DNA from: Gemmatimonadota bacterium
GTDB lineage: Bacteria; Gemmatimonadota; Gemmatimonadetes; Longimicrobiales; Gaopeijiaceae
NCBI GenBank assembly: GCA_022823225.1
Contig: JAJDXM010000039.1
Location: 1 to 37,065, forward strand
Length of the DNA stretch: 37,065 bases
Reading direction: 5' to 3'
In this document: one piece after another, positions 1-8,055 of the stretch
Layout: each line of letters opens with the position of its first letter
How positions within the stretch are numbered: position 1 is the stretch's first letter
Made by a program: the position numbers and the translations under genes
The notes under the pieces: model-generated
Told to the model about the DNA's origin: nothing
What the model saw: only the letters and a program-made list of their open reading frames with translations
The model's database searches: none

Positions 1-47
1 TACTTCACTATGCACGTTCCTGAGGCCCTGCTCTGCGTTGCTCCTCG

Positions 48-70
48 GGCGAATAGCGCCGCTATGCGCC
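48..70. repeat. near-perfect palindrome downstream of the SDR gene
   Basis: Two 11-base arms (48-58 and 60-70) pair at 10 of 11 positions around one central base. The site lies about 70 bases past the stop of the minus-strand dehydrogenase gene. It could be a protein-binding site or part of a transcript end, but there is no T-tract. I see no gene in bases 1-138. Confidence 0.4.
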
Positions 71-138
71 CGTCGTCGCGCCTTGCCAGCCCGGCGCCTC
101 GCCGCCCTCGGTGCTACGCGGAGATTATCCACGGACTG

Positions 139-978
139 CTACGGCAGGCCCACTGCGGAGGCGCTCCACTCCCAAAGCCTCTTCCAGGCTTCCTGGTCGT
201 GGGCGGCGGCCGACGGCGTCGATCGCGCGCTCTTGCTGAAGTAGGCCCCGTTCAAGTCCTCGTCCGGGTGCCCGACCGCGAGCCTGGCCAGGATCGGGCC
301 ACCATGATCGGCATTGCGCCCGAAGACGCGTCCGAAGGCGCCGCTCCCCGGCATTCCACCCATATAGTCGCGAAGCAGCCCAGTGTCGTAGACACCGGGA
401 TGGAGCGCGACGGCCTCCACACTCGTCCCCGCGGTCCGCCGGGCGAGTTCGAGCGTGAAGAGAACGTTGGCGAGCTTGCTCTGCTGGTAGGCGTGGGTCC
501 GCTTGTACTGCCGCCGCTCGAAGTTCGGGTCGGCGAAGTCGAACGGAGGGCCCCGGTGCGCGTCCGACGAAACGGTGACGACGCGGCAGGGGCGGGGTGC
601 CGCGAGAAGGCGGGGCAGCAGGAGGTTGGTGAGCAGGAAGTGGCCCAGGTGGTTGACGGCGAGCTGCAATTCGTAGCCGTCAGGGGTCAGCATGCGCCGT
701 TTGGGGAGGATGGCGGCGTTGTTCAGGAGCGCGCCGATGGGCGTTCGGAGCTCGATGATTCGGCGGGCGGCATCGCGCACGGAACCAGGGGATGCGAGGT
801 CGCAGGCGATCAGGCGGTGTTCGTGGGGCGGCGGGAGCGGTGAGAGTGCGGCGAGCGCCTCCCGGCCGCGCACCTCGTCGCGACAGAGGAGGACGAGGGA
901 GTGGCCCGCGCCGGCAAGCTGTCTGGCGGCGGCGAGTCCGATGCCGCGGTTGGCGCCGGTGATGAGGACGGTCTTCAC
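139..978 (-). CDS. short-chain dehydrogenase/reductase (SDR), retinol-dehydrogenase-like
   Basis: This 279-residue classical SDR is expected to be a cytoplasmic NAD(P)-dependent oxidoreductase acting on an alcohol or carbonyl substrate that cannot be named from sequence. Visible motifs are the Rossmann TGANRGIG near residue 7, NNAAIL in the middle, a catalytic Ser in VTVSSDA and the YQQSK active-site Tyr/Lys. The C-terminal half resembles the retinol dehydrogenase/WW-oxidoreductase subgroup. The start is GTG and overlaps the nurA stop by four bases (GTGA), so it is probably translated as the last gene of the herA-sbcD-sbcC-nurA operon. A metabolic enzyme in a DNA repair operon is odd and may simply be a passenger. 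Confidence 0.85.
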   Translation of the reverse strand: MKTVLITGANRGIGLAAARQLAGAGHSLVLLCRDEVRGREALAALSPLPPPHEHRLIACDLASPGSVRDAARRIIELRTPIGALLNNAAILPKRRMLTPDGYELQLAVNHLGHFLLTNLLLPRLLAAPRPCRVVTVSSDAHRGPPFDFADPNFERRQYKRTHAYQQSKLANVLFTLELARRTAGTSVEAVALHPGVYDTGLLRDYMGGMPGSGAFGRVFGRNADHGGPILARLAVGHPDEDLNGAYFSKSARSTPSAAAHDQEAWKRLWEWSASAVGLP

Positions 979-1940
979 GGGGGGGAATCGCTTGTGTGAA
1001 AGTCGAAAATGGCGCGCTGCAGCGCCCGGTAAACCATCCCGGGGTCGCCGAGGCGGTGCCGCAGCTCGCGCTCGAGCCCGGCGATCGGATACAGGTTCTG
1101 GGGTGCGCGGTCATCCTTGTGCGGCTCGGAGGCGAATCCGGGAAGAGCGGCGGCGGTCGCGTCCGCAATCCTCCTCACCCTGTCCAGGCCGCTCTCTGTC
1201 CACGCCTCGCAGCGCACGATCCCGGCCCAGGGGTGCCCCTCCGCCTCGGTGAGCCGCATGTACCAGGAAAAGCGGGTCCACGTCGTCTGAATCAGGAAGA
1301 CGGGGGTGCGCTGGCCGGGGCCCAGGCTGGCGACCACTCCGCGAGGGCCCGCGGGAAGGTATTGGACGCGGTGGCTCTTCACGTAGCCGATTGCACCGGC
1401 GATCCGTTGCCGGCCCCGCAAGGGTCCGTCCAGCACGACCAGGGAATCGGGGTCGGGGGCCGGCGCCCCCACCGCGGCAACCTCAACCTCCAGCTGGCCC
1501 ATCCGCTCCTGCAGACCGTTCATCAGCTGCTGAACGTCGTCCTCGGCAACGGGGCTGGCACGGAAGGTACCCGAGCGGGTGACCAGATCCTGTATGCCGG
1601 CCAGACCGAAGAACCCCCGGCCAACCTTCAGTGACCGGATCACCGCCTTCCGCTCGCAACTGACCACTCCCGCCGCGTACGACGCGCAGATCCCCGGACG
1701 GGCGTCTCCATCCTCGCCGGTTATCCACACCCTCGCCTCGACGCGGCGAACGCCGTCGACGAAGTCCACACGGGCAGGCACCCACGCCCCCGGGCGGGGA
1801 TCGAGTGGGCGCCACTCGCCATCCGGCACCTCCGATCCTGCGTCGACCTGGGCCGCCGGAGCCTCCTCCGGGTCGCCCTCAACCGCCGTGCCGTATTCTG
1901 GTGACCAGCCTTCGATCGCGAGTCCCTGTACGCGGCGCAT
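975..1940 (-). CDS. nurA: NurA-family nuclease (HerA partner)
   Basis: NurA nucleases have an RNase H-like fold, form a dimer on a HerA hexamer and degrade DNA 5' strands during end resection. This 321-residue protein shows the expected elements: an acidic FVDG motif (Asp62) opening the first strand, a second LVVLDGPL motif (Asp171), GYVKSH shortly after, and a C-terminal YPIAGLERELRHRLGD helix like the conserved NurA end. The ATG at 1940 shares one base with the sbcC stop (TGATG). The frame stays open far upstream through sbcC, but that part is a shadow. Family assignment rests on these motifs and on herA, sbcD and sbcC in the same operon; overall NurA similarity is usually low, so a profile search would be the formal test. 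Confidence 0.8.
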   Translation of the reverse strand: MRRVQGLAIEGWSPEYGTAVEGDPEEAPAAQVDAGSEVPDGEWRPLDPRPGAWVPARVDFVDGVRRVEARVWITGEDGDARPGICASYAAGVVSCERKAVIRSLKVGRGFFGLAGIQDLVTRSGTFRASPVAEDDVQQLMNGLQERMGQLEVEVAAVGAPAPDPDSLVVLDGPLRGRQRIAGAIGYVKSHRVQYLPAGPRGVVASLGPGQRTPVFLIQTTWTRFSWYMRLTEAEGHPWAGIVRCEAWTESGLDRVRRIADATAAALPGFASEPHKDDRAPQNLYPIAGLERELRHRLGDPGMVYRALQRAIFDFHTSDSPP

Positions 1941-4345
1941 CAGATCTCCACCCGTTCCACCGATGAGGAATTCCCGACCTTCTTCACCCGGTACTGCACC
2001 GGTATGCGGTTCGCCAGCTCCGAGACGTGCGTGACCAGCCCGACCATCCGTTCGGTACCCAGCTGGTCGATGCTGGCGGCAACGACATCGAGCGTCTCGG
2101 GGTCGAGCGCGCCGAATCCCTCGTCGAGGAAGAGCGCCTCCAACCGGGCGCCACCACTCGACGCCAGACCGGCCACCTGCTCCGCCAGCGAGAGCGCGAG
2201 CGCCAGCGAGGCGAGGAAGGTCTCGCCGCCCGAGAGCGTCCGTGCCGAGCGCCGCTCGTCGGCGTTGTGGTGGTCGATGACGAGGAATTCGTTGCGGGGG
2301 TCCAGGTCCAGCGAGTAGTGCCCGCTGGAGAGTTCCTTCAGCCTGGCCGACCCTCCGGCCACCAGCCACTCCAGGATTCGGTTCTGCATCCAGCGGCCAA
2401 AACCGGTTGCACTCAAGTGACTGCCCAATGTCTTGGCAACAAATGACTTGTGACGTCTTTGTTCGAGCGACTCCTCGACTTCTTCCCTTGCTTCGGCCTG
2501 CTCCCTCAGGAGCCGCAGACTGGTCCTCGCCTCTCCCAGCGCCTCGGCGCACAGGGTGGCCGGATCGTCCCCCGGGGCCGGATCGAGGCCGCGCGAACGG
2601 CAGAGATCGCCCAGCCTGGACCGTATGCCCGCTTCCTCGGTTGCGGCGGCGTCGCGTTCGTTGGCCGCGGCCTCCCGGGCTGCGCTCTGCTCGCCCGCAC
2701 TTTGTTCGGCCCACGAACAAAGTGTCCGCCACGACGCGGAGAGATCATTGTGCTCGAAGCTCGGTGGCCCGAGTTCGGCGACCTTATCGCGCCGGTCGCG
2801 GAAATCGTCCCATGCGCTGCGCCGCCGCACTTCAAGGGATTCCAGCGCTTCGCGTGCGAGCCGATGGTCCCTCCGGGCGCCGGTCTCGGCCTGGCGCGCC
2901 CGCTGCAACGCCGCGTCGGCCTCGCCGATCGCGACGAGTTGCGCGGCGGTCTCCTCGGGCGAAGGGACCCCTTCGAGCGATTTGCGCAGATCGACGACTG
3001 ACTTTGTTCGCTCGTCGAACAAAGTCCTCAGCTTGCCGTGCCTGAGGGACTGGTGTTCCCGTTCCGCACGGGCACGCCGGAAGGCCGATTCCGCGTCCCG
3101 CCTGGCGGCGTCCGCCTCTTCGAGTCCCCGCGGGGCTCCGCGGTCCGGCAACCTGCCGACCTCCTGAAGGCACACGGGACACTCCTCGCCTTCCCTGAGA
3201 TGCCGGGCGATGTCGGCCGCGCCGTGCTCAAGGCGAAGCGCCTCAAACGACTCGCTCGCCGCTGCCAGATCACGGCTGGCCGCATCCTCCACATCGCGGG
3301 CGGCCGCGACCGCCGCTTCCGCCCGCTCCAACTTTGTGGTCAGCTCGGCCAGCTCCGTCTCCAGATCGGCCAGCGACTCCCGCCGCTGCCGGACCGCCAC
3401 CAGCCGGGACCTTTCGGGAAGCGCGTCGCGCGCGTCACTGGCAGCTTCGCGTGCGGCTACGGCCTGTTCGAGGGACTCGGTCGCAACTCGCCGGGCCCGC
3501 TCCGCACGCCCCAACTCCTCGGCTAGCACCCCCACCCCTTTGGGGGGCCGAACCTCACCGAGCAGCTCCAGGAGGCGTTTCGCCGCAGCCAGCCTGGCTT
3601 GCGCTTCCCTTGCCGCCTCCGCCAACTCCGTGAGCCGGGGGACCGCCTCCCGGATCCTCTCACGAAGCGCCCGCAGCGCGGAGACCCGCGCCTCCGCCCC
3701 TGCGATCGCCTCCGCCGTCGCGCCGCCCAGGTCCGTTTCCAGCCGCTGCAGCAGCGTCCCGGCAACGCTCTCCTGCTCCCGATGGAGCTGGTTCGCCCGC
3801 TGGCGGAGCCGTTCGTACAAGCCCAGGCCCAGCAGCCGCACAAGCAGCTCCTGGCGCTGACGCGGCTTGGCCCGCAGGAAGGTCGCGAAATCGCCCTGCG
3901 GCAGCACCACGCACTTGGTGAAGTGGTCGAGGCCGAGGCCGATGACATCGTTCTCAACCTGCGCGGTGACCTCATCCGCGGTTCGCGCCAGCGTGCGGGA
4001 CGCGCCGCCGTTCGCCCGCTCCTCCAGTGCGGCCTCCTTCGTCGAACCGCCGCCGGAAGGGCTGCGGCGAACCACCCGAACCGCGGTGTACTCCTTCCCG
4101 CCCACCTCGAAGTCGAGCCGCACCCTTCCCTGCACCATCCCCTGGCTGACCACGGGCGCGACCAGGTTGCGGTTGTCGTAGCGCGGCACCGATCCGTAGA
4201 GCGCGAAGACCATCGCGTCGATCAGGCTGGACTTCCCCGACCCGGTGGCTCCCGTCAAGACGAACAGGTCCGTGTCCTCGAAGCTCACCAGGGTGCGCTC
4301 GCGGAACGATGTGAAGCCGTCGAGTTCGAGCCTAAGCGGGCGCAT
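1940..4345 (-). CDS. sbcC: SbcC/Rad50-type SMC ATPase
   Basis: This is the ATPase subunit of the Mre11-Rad50 (SbcCD) complex, which tethers and processes DNA ends and hairpins. It has 801 residues, within the Rad50 range and shorter than E. coli SbcC. Seen in order: Walker A GATGSGKS (32-39), a long charged coiled coil, a zinc hook CPVC (Cys389, Cys392), a second coiled-coil arm, the ABC signature LSGGE (704-708) and Walker B LFLDEGFGALD (Asp741, Glu742). The ATG at 4345 is chosen because GGAGGA lies five bases upstream and the protein then begins with the typical MRPLRLELDGF. It overlaps the end of sbcD by 14 bases. Two palindromes (2698-2724, 3000-3026) lie in the second coiled-coil arm and are read in different frames. 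Confidence 0.93.
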   Translation of the reverse strand: MRPLRLELDGFTSFRERTLVSFEDTDLFVLTGATGSGKSSLIDAMVFALYGSVPRYDNRNLVAPVVSQGMVQGRVRLDFEVGGKEYTAVRVVRRSPSGGGSTKEAALEERANGGASRTLARTADEVTAQVENDVIGLGLDHFTKCVVLPQGDFATFLRAKPRQRQELLVRLLGLGLYERLRQRANQLHREQESVAGTLLQRLETDLGGATAEAIAGAEARVSALRALRERIREAVPRLTELAEAAREAQARLAAAKRLLELLGEVRPPKGVGVLAEELGRAERARRVATESLEQAVAAREAASDARDALPERSRLVAVRQRRESLADLETELAELTTKLERAEAAVAAARDVEDAASRDLAAASESFEALRLEHGAADIARHLREGEECPVCLQEVGRLPDRGAPRGLEEADAARRDAESAFRRARAEREHQSLRHGKLRTLFDERTKSVVDLRKSLEGVPSPEETAAQLVAIGEADAALQRARQAETGARRDHRLAREALESLEVRRRSAWDDFRDRRDKVAELGPPSFEHNDLSASWRTLCSWAEQSAGEQSAAREAAANERDAAATEEAGIRSRLGDLCRSRGLDPAPGDDPATLCAEALGEARTSLRLLREQAEAREEVEESLEQRRHKSFVAKTLGSHLSATGFGRWMQNRILEWLVAGGSARLKELSSGHYSLDLDPRNEFLVIDHHNADERRSARTLSGGETFLASLALALSLAEQVAGLASSGGARLEALFLDEGFGALDPETLDVVAASIDQLGTERMVGLVTHVSELANRIPVQYRVKKVGNSSSVERVEI
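2698..2724. repeat. palindrome copy 1, inside sbcC
   Basis: Perfect 11-base arms CACTTTGTTCG (2698-2708) and CGAACAAAGTG (2714-2724) surround a 5-base loop, GCCCA. It shares 10-base arms and loop length with the copies at 3000 and 5227. Within sbcC it is read as TLCSWAEQSA. It is AT-rich compared with the surrounding gene. Confidence 0.85.
3000..3026. repeat. palindrome copy 2, inside sbcC
   Basis: Perfect 11-base arms GACTTTGTTCG (3000-3010) and CGAACAAAGTC (3016-3026) surround a 5-base loop, CTCGT. The arm core equals that of copies 1 and 3 while the loop differs. Here the gene reads it in another frame, giving TLFDERTKS, so protein-level conservation cannot explain the match. Confidence 0.85.
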
Positions 4346-5567
4346 GGGCTTCCTCCGCTGCGCTCGCCCGCTCGTCGGCGGGCACATCCAGGTCGTGCAG
4401 CGGCCCCCGTTCCCCGCCGGGCGCGTAGTGCTCCTCCAGGAGCTCGTCAAAGAGTTCCGCCAAATCGTCGTCCTCGACCTCGCGCTCCTTCAGGTACCTG
4501 CGGAAGAGTGCGCCCGGATCGCCGCGCAGGGTGGCGGGGTCGACTGAATCGGGTTTGGCGTCGTCGCTCGCGGGGCCCTCGACGATGACGTCCACGGCGT
4601 GTGGGAACATCTCGCGCACGCTCTCGGCCAGCCCGGGCGACGGACGCTCCTCCACGATGACGCGCAGGTAGTCGTCGCCGGTTGTCCCGGCCAGGGCCGA
4701 GATTTCGTGAGCGCGGCCCCTGACCGTGCGCAGCGCGCGACCGGCCGAGATCGGAGCGCGCCGAACGCGGGCCGGCGTTCCCGCCTCCGCGTCGACGATC
4801 AGGACGCAGTGCTCGTCGTGGGTCTCGCCGAAGTCCATCGCGAAGGGCGAGCCTGCGTACCAGATCGGACACCTTCCCCCGATCCGCTGAGGCTTGTGGA
4901 TGTGCCCGAGGGCCACATAGTGGGCCGATTCCGGGAAGATGTCCGCCGGGACGTAGTAGTCGAAGATGTGGGCGCGGCGCTCACCGCCGCCCGTCGCCGC
5001 GCCCACCACCGTCAGGTGGGCCACCGCGAGGTTGACCGTGTCTGCCGAGAACTCCTCGCACAGCGCCCCCGCGATCCGCCGGCACCTGTCGGAGTATTCC
5101 TTCTGGTGATCGTCGGGGTCGCTGCCCATGAGCGCCTCCGCCTTGACGATCCCCCGCTTGGACTGGAAGGGAAAGAGAGCGATGCACGCGGTCTCGCCGG
5201 ATTCCGTGGTGTGGCGCATAACTCCACCTTTGTTCGGTGCGCGAACAAAGGCCGCGGTGGTGATGTTGGCCAGCCTCAGCAGCGGACCGAGGGCGTCCAG
5301 CCGCCGCGGGTGGTCGTGGTTGCCGGCAATGACGACCACCTGAGCGCCGGTGCTTGCCAGCCGCAGCAGTGCGTTGTAGACGATTTCCTCCGATTCCGGG
5401 CTCGGGACCGCACGGTCGAACTGGTCGCCGGCAACCAGCACGAGGTCCACCGCCTCCTCTTCGGCTATGGCGACGATCTCTTCGAGGGCAGCGCGGTGTT
5501 CGTCGGCCCTGCTGCGGCCCCGGAGCGTCCTGCCGACGTGCCAATCGGCGGTGTGGAGGACCTTCAC
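4332..5567 (-). CDS. sbcD: SbcD/Mre11-type exonuclease
   Basis: This is the metallophosphoesterase nuclease subunit of the SbcCD (Mre11-Rad50) complex, 411 residues, normal for the family. The five phosphoesterase motifs are all visible: ADWHVG (Asp8, His10), AGDQFD (Asp48), AGNHDH (Asn83, His84), AHLT and GHIHKPQ. The C-terminal part (about 290-411) is the capping and Rad50-binding region, ending in an acidic stretch. The start is GTG and overlaps the herA stop by four bases (GTGA); the end overlaps sbcC by 14 bases. These overlaps argue for translational coupling. A palindrome at 5227-5251 falls between motifs III and IV and encodes AFVRAPNKGG. Confidence 0.94.
   Translation of the reverse strand: MKVLHTADWHVGRTLRGRSRADEHRAALEEIVAIAEEEAVDLVLVAGDQFDRAVPSPESEEIVYNALLRLASTGAQVVVIAGNHDHPRRLDALGPLLRLANITTAAFVRAPNKGGVMRHTTESGETACIALFPFQSKRGIVKAEALMGSDPDDHQKEYSDRCRRIAGALCEEFSADTVNLAVAHLTVVGAATGGGERRAHIFDYYVPADIFPESAHYVALGHIHKPQRIGGRCPIWYAGSPFAMDFGETHDEHCVLIVDAEAGTPARVRRAPISAGRALRTVRGRAHEISALAGTTGDDYLRVIVEERPSPGLAESVREMFPHAVDVIVEGPASDDAKPDSVDPATLRGDPGALFRRYLKEREVEDDDLAELFDELLEEHYAPGGERGPLHDLDVPADERASAAEEAHAPA
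4351..4356 (-). promoter_or_regulatory. ribosome binding site of sbcC
   Basis: GGAGGA on the minus strand lies five bases before the ATG at 4345. It decides this start over in-frame codons further upstream, which would only add sequence read out of frame from sbcD. Confidence 0.7.
5227..5251. repeat. palindrome copy 3, inside sbcD
   Basis: Perfect 10-base arms CCTTTGTTCG (5227-5236) and CGAACAAAGG (5242-5251) surround a 5-base loop, GTGCG. The geometry is the same as in copies 1 and 2 in sbcC, but the gene reads it in the third possible frame. Confidence 0.85.
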
Positions 5568-7273
5568 TCCCCTTCCAGCCCGGCGAAGGGATCGCCGCCG
5601 CCTTCCTCCCCCTCCCCGCCCCCCGGCCCCCCCGCCTCATCCGGCCGCGTCGCCCACGCCGGAAACGGAAACTCGAGCACGAGAGGCACCGGGAGTTCCG
5701 GCTGCGACAGGATCATGGTGCCGGGCTTGGAGATCGTCGCGCGCTGCCGGTGCGCCGGCGGCAGGAAGGCGTATTCGGGCCGCCCCGCTTCGGCGATGTC
5801 GAGCCGCCCCACCACCCGCAGCGAAGAGTTCGCGATGATCCGCCGCTCCACCTCGCTCGCCGTCTGCTGCGCGCCGATCAGGATGACGCCGAGCGAGCGC
5901 CCCCGTTCGGCGATGTCGAGGAGGATCTCCTTGATCGGGCTGCGGCCCTCGCGCGGCGCGTACTTGTTCAGCTCGTCCAGCACGACAAAGAGCAGCGGTT
6001 TCCTCGACCCGGTCTCCTCCTTCTGCCGAAAGGTCCTCCGGAGCACTACCCCCACCACGAACCGCTGCGCCCGGCGCGACAGCTTTGCGATATCCACAAC
6101 CGCCACCTGCTCCTGAAACTGCAGCCTGTGCTTCGCCGGGTTGGGCACGTCGGCGCGCACCAGGTGCTCGGCGTCCTTGCGAGCCGCGTACAGCCGCCGC
6201 ACGAACGCGTTGATCGTGCCGCCGCCAATGGCGCGGCCCGCCCAGTCCTGCTGGGTTTCGGGATCCTCCACGCGGTCGCGGATCGCGTCGATCAGCTGCT
6301 CGAAGGTGCGGCAGGTGTCGCTCCCGATCCGCACCCCCCCGTCGTCCAGCGGCCTGGCCTCCCGGCGCAGCCGCGCGGTCACGTTGTGGACCACGATCGT
6401 GTACTGCTGGCGCTCGTCGTCCGCATCCGCGAAGAGGAACGGCAGGAGCTCGTCCCTGCAGAACTCGTCCAGCGTCCAGAAGAAGGAGGTCACGCCCTCG
6501 GCGCGGCTGCCGGTGCGCGGCGCGGCCGAGGCGTCCCCGCGGCGCGGAGGCGCCCACAGCTCGACGCTCCGAAAGGCCTGGGCAGGGAGCCCCAGCGCCG
6601 CGTAGCGATCCCGCTGCTCGCCGTCCAGGTTGCGGTTGTCCCGGTCCAGGAAGAGCAGATCCTCGCCCTTTACATTGAAGATCAGCGCCCGTGTGTTGTG
6701 CGCGCCGCGGCCGAGCCGTCCCGACGTGAAGATGCTGTGCAGAAGGAAGATGGCGTAGCTCGTCTTCGTGGCCACCCCCGAAATGCCGCTGATGTTTACG
6801 TGGGCGCCCCGCGTGCCGTCCAGGAATTCCATGTTTGCGTGCACGATCTCGCCGTCGCGCGACAGCCCGACCGGAATCCTGTGCTTCATCCCGTCGAAGA
6901 AGAGGGCCTGGTCGCGGGCGTCGCCCCTGGCCCTGTGAACGGCGTCGCCGGGCACGGGAGCGACGTAGATCTCCGGCTCGAAGCGCGTGGCCAGCACCCT
7001 GGCGGCCTCGGTGACCTGCGCGGGCAGCACGCCGGCCTCGATCAGGAACACGTCACTGTCGAACCGGGCTCCCTCGTGCCGGGCACGCAGATCCGCCACC
7101 ATCCCGTAGATCCTCACGGGCCCGTCGCTGCCCGGAAGCCTCCGCTCCAGGACCAGCACGTCGTCGAGCTGGAGGAAGCATCCCTCCCGGACCGCCACCC
7201 AGAATTCGAGCGGCGTGGCAGGGTCGGTGCCGATCACCCGGCCGATGTGGGAGGACGCTGGCTGTTCGTTCAT
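5564..7273 (-). CDS. herA: HerA-type hexameric DNA translocase/helicase
   Basis: HerA is an FtsK/HerA-superfamily ATPase that forms hexameric rings, moves along double-stranded DNA and activates NurA. The protein has 569 residues. An N-terminal HAS-like beta domain (about 1-120) precedes Walker A GISGVATKTS (163-172), Walker B LLFVVLDELNKYAP (427-440) and the motor C-terminus with IGAQQTASEV and conserved arginines. The tail (about 548-569) is Gly/Glu-rich low complexity. I chose the ATG at 7273; the frame stays open 183 bases further but runs into the divergent nfuA gene. No clear Shine-Dalgarno sequence precedes it. It is the first gene of the five-gene operon and its stop overlaps sbcD by four bases. 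Standalone defence HerA proteins pair with other nucleases; here the full resection set favours a repair role. Confidence 0.88.
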   Translation of the reverse strand: MNEQPASSHIGRVIGTDPATPLEFWVAVREGCFLQLDDVLVLERRLPGSDGPVRIYGMVADLRARHEGARFDSDVFLIEAGVLPAQVTEAARVLATRFEPEIYVAPVPGDAVHRARGDARDQALFFDGMKHRIPVGLSRDGEIVHANMEFLDGTRGAHVNISGISGVATKTSYAIFLLHSIFTSGRLGRGAHNTRALIFNVKGEDLLFLDRDNRNLDGEQRDRYAALGLPAQAFRSVELWAPPRRGDASAAPRTGSRAEGVTSFFWTLDEFCRDELLPFLFADADDERQQYTIVVHNVTARLRREARPLDDGGVRIGSDTCRTFEQLIDAIRDRVEDPETQQDWAGRAIGGGTINAFVRRLYAARKDAEHLVRADVPNPAKHRLQFQEQVAVVDIAKLSRRAQRFVVGVVLRRTFRQKEETGSRKPLLFVVLDELNKYAPREGRSPIKEILLDIAERGRSLGVILIGAQQTASEVERRIIANSSLRVVGRLDIAEAGRPEYAFLPPAHRQRATISKPGTMILSQPELPVPLVLEFPFPAWATRPDEAGGPGGGEGEEGGGDPFAGLEGE

Positions 7274-7326
7274 GGGAGAGGTGTAAGGTAACGCCGCGAG
7301 GGGGGCGCGCACCCGCATTCCCCGTG

Positions 7327-7356
7327 TAGACACGCCACCCGCAGTCGGCGCATATT
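7327..7356 (+). promoter_or_regulatory. candidate sigma70-type promoter of nfuA
   Basis: TAGACA (7327-7332) and CATATT (7351-7356) are separated by 18 bases within the 127-base divergent region between herA and nfuA, about 45 bases before the nfuA start. Each hexamer matches the consensus only partly. I could not define a matching promoter for herA on the other strand. Confidence 0.3.
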
Positions 7357-7400
7357 TGAAGTACAACGGCCTGACGCCACAAGCCAACCCGAGAGAACCG

Positions 7401-7991
7401 ATGAAACTCAACTTTACCGATAGGGCCCGCGACATGGTCGTGTCGTTCATGGACATGGACGAGGACGGGCTGCAGGCGCTCAGGGTCGCCGTGGACGGCA
7501 GCCCCTTCGCGCCCCGCTACGAGCTGACCCTGGTGGAGACCGAAGCCCGCGCGGCCAGCGACGTGGAGGTCAACGCAGGCTCCTTTACCGTTCTGGTCGA
7601 CGAATCAAGCGTCGAGCGGCTCGATGGCGCCACGGTGGACTATGTCGAGACGATCCAGGAGAGCGGCTTCCAGATCGTCCCCGATCCGGACGCGGTGAAG
7701 GCGGCGATGGAGGCGGCCGGTCCCGCCGGCGCGCTCGCCGACCGGGTGCGTCACGTCCTGGATACGGAGATCAACCCGGCGGTGGCGTCGCACGGCGGCG
7801 CGATCAACCTGGTGGACGTGCAGGGCACCGAGATCTTCATCGAGATGACGGGCGGGTGCCAGGGGTGCGCGATGTCGCGCATGACGCTGCGCCAGGGCGT
7901 GGAGCGCATGGTGTCGCAGTCGGTGCCCGAGGTGACCGCGATCCACGACGTGACCGACCACGACAGCGGAGACAACCCGTACTTCGCCTGA
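7401..7991 (+). CDS. nfuA: NfuA-like Fe-S cluster carrier
   Basis: This 196-residue protein probably carries and delivers iron-sulfur clusters to client enzymes. The N-terminal 95 residues resemble the A-type (HesB/IscA) fold without its cysteines, as in E. coli NfuA. The C-terminal NifU domain (about 112-180) has the cluster-binding GGCQGCAMS motif (Cys153, Cys156). The ATG at 7401 is preceded by a GAGAGA sequence at suitable distance; a longer in-frame start at 7356 would add an unconserved leader. It is divergent from herA and followed 64 bases later by pyrC. Confidence 0.9.
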   Translation: MKLNFTDRARDMVVSFMDMDEDGLQALRVAVDGSPFAPRYELTLVETEARAASDVEVNAGSFTVLVDESSVERLDGATVDYVETIQESGFQIVPDPDAVKAAMEAAGPAGALADRVRHVLDTEINPAVASHGGAINLVDVQGTEIFIEMTGGCQGCAMSRMTLRQGVERMVSQSVPEVTAIHDVTDHDSGDNPYFA

Positions 7992-8055
7992 CGCGGCTCA
8001 CCGTGGCGGCGAGGGCGCGCCCGACTGAGCGGCACCACAGTACCAGCGAGGCCCG

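Noticed and set aside
2457-2465. Fourth CTTTGTTCG near the palindromes in sbcC
   Set aside because: It has no matching second arm at five-base spacing, so it is only a half-site and may be chance.
5354-7291. Long open frames antisense to herA and several other genes
   Set aside because: High GC leaves few stops on the opposite strand; translations are Arg/Pro/Gly-rich without motifs and mirror the real genes.
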